From Flavobacteriales bacterium (GTDB taxonomy: Bacteria > Bacteroidota > Bacteroidia > Flavobacteriales > BACL11): a stretch of DNA of 6,503 nucleotides. Both the position numbers and the translations under genes were made by a program. Below, in pieces: positions 1 through 5,931 of the stretch. Under the pieces are notes generated by a model, which saw nothing but the letters and a program-made list of their open reading frames with translations, did not search any database and was not told the DNA's origin. The stretch's first letter is position 1; each line of letters opens with the position of its first letter. Location of the stretch: the NCBI GenBank assembly GCA_018664745.1, contig JABJNS010000021.1, positions 1 to 6,503 on the forward strand, in the 5' to 3' direction.

Positions 1-549
1 TGTGCAATTGCAGGAACTTTAATGGTAAAGGAAGGAGAGAAAGTTTTCAATCGCCTAGTTTGGATTTCCAAAAATGGAGACATTCATACTTATGACAAAC
101 ATCATTTATTTTCTTTAATAAAAGAAGAAATATACATAGCTAAAGGAGAGGGGAGATTGATTATTGAAGAAGAAGGTTGGAAAATTTGCCCACTTATTTG
201 TTACGATTTGCGTTTCCCAGTGTTTAGCAGAAATGATGTAGATTATGATGTGCTTATCTATTTGGCAAACTGGCCTGTAAAACGAATTGATGCTTGGGAT
301 ACGCTTTTAAAAGCGCGTTCTATTGAAAATCAGTGCTATACTATTGGAGTAAATAGGGTAGGTGAAGATGGAAATCAAATTCCTTTTAATGGACATTCAA
401 AAGTGTTTGACGCCTTTGGTAAGGAATTGCTTTCTGCAACCGAAAATAATGAAGAAATATTGCAAATTGAAATTAGTTTAGACGATTTAAAGCTTAAGAG
501 AAGACAAATGAACTTTCTGCAGGATAGAGATGATTTTACTCTTCAATAA
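1..549 (+). CDS. Nitrilase-superfamily amidase, YafV / omega-amidase type (5' end missing)
   Basis: This is the C-terminal part of a carbon-nitrogen hydrolase. The frame is open from base 1 (reading CAIAGTLMVKEG), so the ATG at 22 is an internal Met and the true start lies left of the window. Two of the three catalytic residues are visible: Lys in YDKHHLF (codon 97-99) and the nucleophile Cys in ICYDLRFPV (codon 199-201). The first catalytic Glu must lie upstream. A further conserved Glu follows in the SLIKEE segment. The stretches LANWPVKR, KARSIENQ and GVNRVGEDG, and the C-terminal FLQDRDDFTL, resemble YafV and Nit2-like omega-amidases. These cytosolic enzymes hydrolyse 2-oxoglutaramate or 2-oxosuccinamate to the 2-oxo acid and ammonia, clearing by-products of glutamine transamination. 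The family assignment is firm; the exact substrate is inferred. The stop lies inside the 3' end of the convergent lipoprotein gene. Confidence 0.9.
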   Translation, partial: CAIAGTLMVKEGEKVFNRLVWISKNGDIHTYDKHHLFSLIKEEIYIAKGEGRLIIEEEGWKICPLICYDLRFPVFSRNDVDYDVLIYLANWPVKRIDAWDTLLKARSIENQCYTIGVNRVGEDGNQIPFNGHSKVFDAFGKELLSATENNEEILQIEISLDDLKLKRRQMNFLQDRDDFTLQ

Positions 550-1618
550 ACCATTCTAATTCTAAATCCCAATTGGCACGAATTGTAATTTCAGAGGAGT
601 AGTTTATTACTTTTTCAGGTTGAATTTTTGCCTTCCAATTCCCAGTTGTCCACTCGCTATCAGTATTGGAATCAGCAATGTATTTTAGTTGATATTTACC
701 TGGTGTAATGTCAGCCAAGAGAAAAGGCTGCTCAACAAAAACAAATTCTTTTATTATTTTATTGTTTTGCAAGAGTTGAAAAATACAAGAATTATTTATT
801 GCAGTAATGATTGTTAAATTACCAAATGTTTTTTCTTCAACAAGTAAAGAATCAGTTGCTGTGCTATCAGTATTAGTTATAAGGGTATCAACAATAGTAC
901 TATCTATTTTCACAAAAGGATCAAAAGCCAATAATGAAATAAAGCTATCTGTTTCAGCATTTATAATAGTATCATTAAACGCAATTTTCTCTTCTGTATT
1001 ATAGATGAAATCAAAATCAGTGAGGGCTACAATTTTATAATTTTTGCTATTCAGATTTGGAAAATTAAAGTAACCCTCTTTATTTGTTTTGGCAATATAG
1101 TCTGGATTTTCTTTAAAGATAATTGTGTCATTTTTACTTTCTTCAAAAAGCATAACCCAAGCATTTTCAATTGATTCTAAAGTATAAGCATCTTGTAATT
1201 TTCCACTTATAGTAAGTGTATCTAACTCATCAGATGTTGAGAAAATATAGTCTAGTGTATCCAACACATTTCCCTCATTCAAATCCTTTATGCAATTATT
1301 TAAATCAATAAAATATGTGGTATTTAAAGCAAGTGTATCTTCAAGGGTTAAGGTTAATATTTTTCCTTTTATATCTTTTTGAATTCTCTTTGCAATAGGT
1401 GGTGAGATATAAAAATTTTCTTCCCAATTATTCAATACAATAAATTCATCAAATTCAAATGTTATAAATTTAGTATGCACATGTTTCATACTTTCAGCAT
1501 CTAAAGTACTGAGCAGTTTTGGGGTGTTCACATCTTTATCTCCTCCAGTTGGCGCTACTATATTAGCACAACTGCTTAGTAGCAAAATAAAGATGGTTAT
1601 GGATGAGATAAATTTCAT
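536..1618 (-). CDS. Bacteroidota lipoprotein with Ig-like (Big_5) domain
   Basis: The 360-residue product begins with a lipoprotein signal peptide: MK, a hydrophobic stretch (about residues 4-14) and a lipobox LSSC with lipidated Cys17. The residues after it, ANIVAPTGGDKD, match a widespread Bacteroidota family. Residues about 31-127 look like a bacterial Ig-like domain of the Big_5 type (FITFEFDEFI, then a β-rich run ending in YIFST). Residues about 137-200 resemble a carboxypeptidase-regulatory/CnaB-like β-sandwich (SGKL...NKEGYFNFPNL). A Ser/Thr/Asp-rich linker spans about 238-260. The C-terminal part contains DITPGKYQLKYIAD, WTTGNWKAKIQPE and RANWDLELEW, which are typical of the family. 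No enzymatic motif is visible. It probably sits in the cell envelope facing the periplasm; a structural or surface role is only inference. MKF directly before the hydrophobic segment is the only start that gives a complete signal peptide. The gene starts 24 bp after comF and may be co-transcribed with it. Confidence 0.88.
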   Translation of the reverse strand: MKFISSITIFILLLSSCANIVAPTGGDKDVNTPKLLSTLDAESMKHVHTKFITFEFDEFIVLNNWEENFYISPPIAKRIQKDIKGKILTLTLEDTLALNTTYFIDLNNCIKDLNEGNVLDTLDYIFSTSDELDTLTISGKLQDAYTLESIENAWVMLFEESKNDTIIFKENPDYIAKTNKEGYFNFPNLNSKNYKIVALTDFDFIYNTEEKIAFNDTIINAETDSFISLLAFDPFVKIDSTIVDTLITNTDSTATDSLLVEEKTFGNLTIITAINNSCIFQLLQNNKIIKEFVFVEQPFLLADITPGKYQLKYIADSNTDSEWTTGNWKAKIQPEKVINYSSEITIRANWDLELEWFIEE

Positions 1619-1623
1619 TAGGA

Positions 1624-1656
1624 CAAAGATAATCTATTTGTTTTAGGCAACAGCAA
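1624..1656 (-). promoter_or_regulatory. Possible Bacteroidota promoter before the lipoprotein gene
   Basis: On the - strand TATCTTTG (1631-1624) exactly matches the Bacteroidota -7 consensus TAnnTTTG. Upstream TTG triplets lie at 1656-1654 (22-bp spacer) and 1650-1648 (16-bp spacer); the first is within the reported 17-23 bp range. The box ends only 5 bp before the ATG, so a transcript from it would have almost no leader. The -33 side lies inside the end of comF. Any AT-rich gap could match by chance, so this is a candidate only. Confidence 0.4.
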
Positions 1657-2338
1657 TAGTTGCAATGCTTACTTTAACACCTTCAATTTCTAATAGTTTT
1701 TGAGCACAAGCTTCTAAAGTTGCGCCAGTAGTTACTACATCATCAATTAATAATAGGTGTGTATTTTTTAACTTATTACTTCTTTTTAATGCAAAACTAT
1801 TTACCATATTTTCCCAACGGCTAAAGCGTTTTTTTCTTGTTTGGGAATCAGTATTTTCTGTGCGAGTAAGTAAGCGACTATTAACTTCAATCCCTAATAT
1901 TTCATGTACCCCTTTAGCAATATATTTGCTTTGGTTATAACCTCTTAGCTTTTCTTTTTTAGGATGTAACGGTATTGGAATAATATAGTCAACATCAGAA
2001 AAATAGTTACTCTCTTTCAGTGCGTATCCTAGCTGCTTCCCTAGGAAAACTCCTGTTCTTTTTCTTCCTCTATACTTTAATTCTTGAATCAGTTTCTGTA
2101 CACTTCCTTCTTTTTTAAAGTGATATAAAGCTACCGCATTTTGTAATTGTATTCTTCCCCAAAATAACTTACTTACTGAATTTTCTTGGTGTTTAAAACA
2201 ATCAGTTTTTGGAACTTTATACAAGCAAAGTGTACAAATACATTCCTCTTCTTTTAGTAAATTTTCTGCACAAATAATACAAGTATTCGGGTAGAATAAT
2301 GCAATTAAATCTTCAAGAAATGAAAGCGTATATTTCAT
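1643..2338 (-). CDS. comF: ComF family protein (zinc ribbon plus phosphoribosyltransferase-like domain)
   Basis: The 231-residue product has the standard ComF/GntX layout and length. The N-terminus carries paired cysteines, C20-x2-C23 and C35-x2-C38, with extra Cys33 and Cys47, consistent with a zinc ribbon. The type I phosphoribosyltransferase-like domain follows, with the ComF signature PIPLHPKKEKLRGYNQSKY (residues 121-139) and the PRPP-binding loop LLLIDDVVTTGAT (about 195-207). In naturally competent bacteria ComF is a cytosolic protein needed for uptake or processing of transforming single-stranded DNA. Homologues are also widespread in species not known to be competent, and no other competence gene is present here, so the name indicates family rather than proven function. 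The ATG at 2338-2336 gives a normal N-terminus. The lipoprotein gene follows after 24 bp; upstream it is separated from nrdJ by an intrinsic terminator. Confidence 0.93.
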   Translation of the reverse strand: MKYTLSFLEDLIALFYPNTCIICAENLLKEEECICTLCLYKVPKTDCFKHQENSVSKLFWGRIQLQNAVALYHFKKEGSVQKLIQELKYRGRKRTGVFLGKQLGYALKESNYFSDVDYIIPIPLHPKKEKLRGYNQSKYIAKGVHEILGIEVNSRLLTRTENTDSQTRKKRFSRWENMVNSFALKRSNKLKNTHLLLIDDVVTTGATLEACAQKLLEIEGVKVSIATIAVA

Positions 2339-2350
2339 AATTGAAATTTA

Positions 2351-2377
2351 CAAAAATAAGTGCAATAAAAAACCCAA
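2351..2377 (-). promoter_or_regulatory. Possible comF promoter overlapping the nrdJ terminator
   Basis: On the - strand TATTTTTG (2358-2351) exactly matches the Bacteroidota -7 box TAnnTTTG. The nearest usable upstream TTG (2377-2375) lies in the stem of the nrdJ terminator and gives a 16-bp spacer, slightly short of the reported 17-23 bp. The box ends 12 bp before the comF ATG, so the leader would be only a few bases. A promoter is needed here if the terminator stops nrdJ transcription. Confidence 0.42.
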
Positions 2378-2396
2378 CTATTTATAGTTGGGTTTT
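2365..2396 (-). terminator. Intrinsic terminator of nrdJ
   Basis: An inverted repeat AAAACCCAACTA (2369-2380) / TAGTTGGGTTTT (2385-2396) forms a perfect 12-bp stem with a 4-base loop. Its core is 8 bp, CCCAACTA with TAGTTGGG. Read on the - strand, the stem runs into a T6 tract (2372-2367) followed by ATT, as expected of a Rho-independent terminator. It starts 20 bp after the nrdJ stop codon. Read on the + strand it has only four T, and no + strand gene ends nearby. Confidence 0.85.
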
Positions 2397-2416
2397 GAAT
2401 ATTAAAATTGATATGT

Positions 2417-5008
2417 TTATCCGCATTTGCTGTAACCACAACTCACACATTTAAGACATCCTTCTTCATACACTAAGCCTTCATCTCCACACTCTCCACA
2501 AGTATGATCACTTACTGCTGTTCCATCAGCAATAAAGGTTTTAAGTGCTCTTACAACTCCACTTTTCCAAGTGTTTATGTTCTCGTCATATAAGTTCATT
2601 TTACCAATTAAATCAACTACATAATGCAATGGCATACCATGACGCAATACACCTGAGATTAATTTTGCATAATTCCAGAATTCTTTGTCAAATGAACGAG
2701 ATAAACCACCCATTGTTACTTTATAGCCTTCTTTGTCTTCATATTGGAAATCGTACTGAGTAGATCCATCTTCTCTTTTGTTTTTAATTACCCAACCGTA
2801 TTCAACAGCTGCAGGCATATTAAATACATCTTCAGTTTTTCCAGTAAATATCTCGTAAGGTCTTCCGTTCATAAGCCCTACTACAGCAATCCATTTTTCT
2901 TTGTTATTTTGAAAACGAACTACTTTTGCATCTAATCTTTTTGGTCTTGATGGAGCTTTTGTTTCTCTAAATTCAGTATTTTCAAGCACATCTCCCTTTC
3001 CTTTATCATCAGTAGAAACTAGTACTCCTGCTCTTGAACCATCTCTATAAACAGTAATCCCTTTAGTTCCTTGTTTCCATGATTCTAAGTATATGTTACT
3101 TACCTCATCAAGCGATACATCATTAGGTAAATTGATTGTTGAGCTAATTGAATGCGTTACATATTTTTGAACTACTGCTTGCATCTCAACTCTTTTATTC
3201 CAGTTAATTTCTGGTGCCGTACTTCCTGCATAAGGACTTTTTGTGATGTCAGTTTCTCCTGTTACTTCCATCCAAGTTTTTAAGTTGTGATGATAAACGG
3301 TAAACTCTTGCCATTTGTCGCCTGAATCATCAATAAAGTCCACTTTTGCCTCTCTATCTTGTTCGTTTAATTTTCTTCTTCTTTTGTAATGAGTCATAAA
3401 CACAGGCTCAATTCCTGATGAAGTTTGTGCCAACATACTTAATGTTCCTGTTGGAGCTACTGTACTGATAGAGATATTTCTTCTTCCGAATTTCATCATT
3501 CTTTCATATACTTCAGGAAGTTCAACCTCTAGCATTTGTACAAATTCTGAAGTTTTTTCAATTTTAGCATCAAAACCAACAAAGCTTCCTCTTGAAAGAG
3601 ACATGTCAATAGAACTATCAAATTCAGCTCTACATTTTTCTTTCATCATTGACTCAACCATTGCTATTGCTTCATCAGAATCAATTGACATTCCAAGTGC
3701 AGCTACCATGTCAGCTAGTGCTGTAAATCCTAATCCAGTTCTTCTTCCTTCTTTTCCTGTTTTAAGTAATAATTCCCAAGTCTCTCTTTCTACTTGTTTG
3801 ATATTTTCTGGCTCATCATCACCATCTACTTTAGCTAAAATTCTTCCGATAGCTTCTGTTTCCAAGTCAACTAAATCATCCATTAATCTTTGCCCTTCAT
3901 AAGCTGCTTTATAGAAATCATCCATTTTGAATTTAGCATCTTTTGTAAACGGATTTTCTACAAAATTGAAAAGATTTAAAGCAATTAATCTACAGCTATC
4001 TCCTCCTTGCATTGCAATTTCAGAACATGGATTTGTAGAGGTATTTTTATATCCTGGATATACTGATGAAGTAGAATACCAGTGTTGTCTGTCCCAGAAA
4101 ATTAATCCTGGCTCAGCTGTATTGTGTGCACATTCAATAATAGTATCCCAAAGTTCTTTTGCGTTAACTGTTTTACTGAATTTTGGTGTATCAGATTCAA
4201 TTGGCCACCTATGTGTGTACTCAGCATTAGCCTCTACAGCATTCATAAATTCATCTGATAAACGAATAGAGATATTTGCTCCTGTTACTTTTTGTAAATC
4301 TTGTTTTATAGTAATAAAGTCCTCAACATCAGGATGAGCAATATCCATTGATAACATTAAAGCTCCTCTTCTTCCATTTTGTGCTACTTCACGAGTTGTG
4401 TTTGAAAAACGATTCATGAAAGAAACCGCTCCTGAAGTGCTTCCTGCAGCATTAGAAACTCTTGCTCCTGATGGGCGTAAGTTTGAAATATCTACACCAA
4501 CACCGCATCTTCTTTTGAATAATTGGGCTAATTGCTGATCAGTATAAAAAACACCACCATAAGAATCATGCATTTCAGGTACAACTATACAATTAGATAA
4601 TGAAGCTAATTTATAATGATTACCTAAAGAACTCATCACACTGCCTTGTGGAATAATGTATCCAAATTCTTTAAAGTAAGCATATACTTTTTCTTCAGTT
4701 AAATCTTCTCTTTCTTGTCCGTACTTAGATAAGAATTTAGCACTTCCGTTAAGATTATATTTTAATTTATAATCTGCTTCAATTCTACCAAATTCCTTTG
4801 CCATTCTTCTATGCATATCATCTGGAGTTTGTTCCACAAATTCTCCATCATGATCTTTCATAGCATACTTATTCATCCAAGTAGTTCCTGCTAATTCATC
4901 TCCATTAAAGTATGCAACTGCAGCTTTTAAAACTTGCTCGTACGGGTATGTTTTTTGTTTTTTTGTTTTTGCTGTGATGTCTTTTGGTTTCTTTGTTATT
5001 GTGGTCAT
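2417..5008 (-). CDS. nrdJ: Adenosylcobalamin-dependent (class II) ribonucleotide reductase
   Basis: The 863-residue product reduces ribonucleotides to deoxyribonucleotides using a thiyl radical generated from adenosylcobalamin. Active-site residues are visible: redox Cys140 in LSNCIVVP, then Asn326, thiyl Cys328 and Glu330 in NPCSEIAM, and the second redox Cys339 in DSCRLIALNLF. The 11-residue spacing from Cys328 to Cys339 fits class II enzymes. A phosphate-binding segment APTGTLSML is at 518-526. Residues about 685-830 fit the TSCPD domain common at the C-terminus of NrdJ (for example YEIFTGKTEDVF). The tail has cysteines 837, 840, 851, 854, 857 and 862. The first four suggest a zinc ribbon, and the last two form a CX4C pair like the reducing shuttle of other reductases. 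No ATP-cone is evident, and no nrdB-like subunit is in the window, as expected for class II. The Lys-rich first 20 residues look variable; the next Met is far inside, so the ATG at 5008 is the best start. It appears monocistronic. Confidence 0.96.
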   Translation of the reverse strand: MTTITKKPKDITAKTKKQKTYPYEQVLKAAVAYFNGDELAGTTWMNKYAMKDHDGEFVEQTPDDMHRRMAKEFGRIEADYKLKYNLNGSAKFLSKYGQEREDLTEEKVYAYFKEFGYIIPQGSVMSSLGNHYKLASLSNCIVVPEMHDSYGGVFYTDQQLAQLFKRRCGVGVDISNLRPSGARVSNAAGSTSGAVSFMNRFSNTTREVAQNGRRGALMLSMDIAHPDVEDFITIKQDLQKVTGANISIRLSDEFMNAVEANAEYTHRWPIESDTPKFSKTVNAKELWDTIIECAHNTAEPGLIFWDRQHWYSTSSVYPGYKNTSTNPCSEIAMQGGDSCRLIALNLFNFVENPFTKDAKFKMDDFYKAAYEGQRLMDDLVDLETEAIGRILAKVDGDDEPENIKQVERETWELLLKTGKEGRRTGLGFTALADMVAALGMSIDSDEAIAMVESMMKEKCRAEFDSSIDMSLSRGSFVGFDAKIEKTSEFVQMLEVELPEVYERMMKFGRRNISISTVAPTGTLSMLAQTSSGIEPVFMTHYKRRRKLNEQDREAKVDFIDDSGDKWQEFTVYHHNLKTWMEVTGETDITKSPYAGSTAPEINWNKRVEMQAVVQKYVTHSISSTINLPNDVSLDEVSNIYLESWKQGTKGITVYRDGSRAGVLVSTDDKGKGDVLENTEFRETKAPSRPKRLDAKVVRFQNNKEKWIAVVGLMNGRPYEIFTGKTEDVFNMPAAVEYGWVIKNKREDGSTQYDFQYEDKEGYKVTMGGLSRSFDKEFWNYAKLISGVLRHGMPLHYVVDLIGKMNLYDENINTWKSGVVRALKTFIADGTAVSDHTCGECGDEGLVYEEGCLKCVSCGYSKCG

Positions 5009-5058
5009 TTGGTTTTCAGATTAAAGCGTTTATTTTTTCAGTATTTTTTTGCTGACTA

Positions 5059-5087
5059 CAAGTTTAAAAATAATATTAAAATTCCAA
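5059..5087 (-). promoter_or_regulatory. Likely nrdJ promoter
   Basis: On the - strand TTG (5087-5085), an 18-bp spacer and TAAACTTG (5066-5059) fit the Bacteroidota form TTG-N17-23-TAnnTTTG, with one mismatch in the -7 box. The predicted transcription start would be near 5052, giving a leader of about 45 bases before the nrdJ ATG. The 202-bp gap (5009-5210) holds no gene, and this is its best promoter match. Confidence 0.48.
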
Positions 5088-5126
5088 CATAGTCTTAAAG
5101 TTGGTTCTCAACATCTTTTTCAACAA
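5084..5126. repeat. CAAC/GTTG repeat cluster at the nrdJ promoter
   Basis: Read on the + strand, CAACAT occurs at 5085-5090 and 5109-5114, and CAACAA at 5121-5126. Between them GTTGG (5100-5104) forms an inverted repeat with CCAAC (5084-5088, 11-base gap), and its GTTG pairs with CAAC at 5109-5112. The cluster begins at the predicted -33 element of nrdJ and extends upstream, where a regulator could bind. The elements are short and no known binding site was recognised, so this may be chance in AT-rich DNA. Confidence 0.25.
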
Positions 5127-5210
5127 ATAGTTAATAAACTAAAACTACTAGATAGAGTAATGTTTAGCTAAAGTGTAAAAGGGTTTAGATTACTATTAAA
5201 TAAAAAGAAA

Positions 5211-5900
5211 CTAGGCTAAAATTTCAGCCAAGATGCTTTTGAATAAAATAAGTCCGTCTTGATTATTTAGCTCCTTGTCAGCAGCTCTTTCAGGATGAGG
5301 CATCATTCCAAAAACATTACGATCGGCATTACAGACACCTGCAATATTTAATAAAGACCCATTAGGATTTGAATCATCATTAATATTACCGTTTTCATCA
5401 CAATATTTAAAAAGAATTTGATCGTTCTTAATTAATGATTCTAAGGTTTCTTTATCAGCAAAATATTTCCCTTCACCATGAGCAATAGGAATTTTTACGG
5501 CTGTTTTAGCGTACTGGTTAGTAACTAATGTATTTGTAGTTTCAGCTTTTAAGTAAGTATTTTTGCAAATAAATTTATGACTATTATTATGTAGCAAAGC
5601 TCCTGGAAGTAACCCACTTTCTGTTAAAATTTGGAATCCATTACAAATCCCCATAACATATCCACCTGCATTAGCAAAGCCAATTATTTCATTCATGATA
5701 GGTGAGAATTTAGCAATAGCACCTGATCTTAAATAATCTCCAAACGAGAATCCTCCAGGTAAAATAATAAAATCACACTCTTGCAAATCAGTGTCTTTAT
5801 GCCAAAGCTTTACCACATCTTGTTTTAAAATAGTTTCAAGAACATAGACCATGTCCATATCACAGTTTGAGCCAGGAAATACAACTACACCAAATTTCAT
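5211..5900 (-). CDS. purQ: Phosphoribosylformylglycinamidine synthase subunit PurQ (glutaminase)
   Basis: The 229-residue product is a class I glutamine amidotransferase. It hydrolyses glutamine and passes ammonia to the PurL synthetase, which converts FGAR to FGAM in the fourth step of purine synthesis. The start MKFGVVVFPGSNCD is characteristic of PurQ. The oxyanion region is LPGGFSFGDYLRSG (residues 47-60), the nucleophile is Cys86 in GICNGFQ, HGEGKY lies at 141-146, and the catalytic His202 and Glu204 are in MPHPE. Length and motifs are those of stand-alone PurQ, which works with separate PurL and PurS; neither partner is in the window. It starts 31 bp after the stop of the DUF6427-like gene, so the two may be co-transcribed, although a -7-like box sits in that gap. 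No canonical terminator is visible after the stop, only a weak bulged hairpin at 5156-5194. Confidence 0.96.
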   Translation of the reverse strand: MKFGVVVFPGSNCDMDMVYVLETILKQDVVKLWHKDTDLQECDFIILPGGFSFGDYLRSGAIAKFSPIMNEIIGFANAGGYVMGICNGFQILTESGLLPGALLHNNSHKFICKNTYLKAETTNTLVTNQYAKTAVKIPIAHGEGKYFADKETLESLIKNDQILFKYCDENGNINDDSNPNGSLLNIAGVCNADRNVFGMMPHPERAADKELNNQDGLILFKSILAEILA

Positions 5901-5919
5901 ATCATTAATTTTAATGCGG

Positions 5920-5927
5920 CAAATTTA
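5920..5927 (-). promoter_or_regulatory. Possible -7 promoter box before purQ
   Basis: TAAATTTG on the - strand (5927-5920) exactly matches the Bacteroidota -7 box and ends 19 bp before the purQ ATG. The only nearby upstream TTG (5942-5940) leaves a 12-bp spacer, which is too short, so there is no convincing -33 element. purQ may instead be read from upstream. Confidence 0.28.
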
Positions 5928-5931
5928 CACA

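Noticed and set aside
22..24. ATG as the start of the amidase gene
   Set aside because: The frame is open upstream to base 1, and the residues before it fit the nitrilase fold. A start here would also remove the first catalytic Glu region.
807..1004. 65-codon open frame on the + strand
   Set aside because: It is antisense to the lipoprotein gene, and its Val/Ser-rich translation mirrors the Asp/Thr-rich linker on the other strand.
1643..2338. comF as evidence for a competence locus
   Set aside because: No other competence gene (comEC, dprA, comM or pilus genes) is present, and comF homologues occur widely without known competence.
2545..2935. Two short open frames on the + strand (2545-2763 and 2744-2935)
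   Set aside because: Both are antisense to the conserved C-terminal part of nrdJ, and neither has a plausible start context or domain.
3603..4337. Open frames of 99 and 136 codons on the + strand (3603-3902 and 3927-4337)
   Set aside because: They are antisense to the well-supported nrdJ gene, with low-complexity Ser-rich translations and no recognisable domain.
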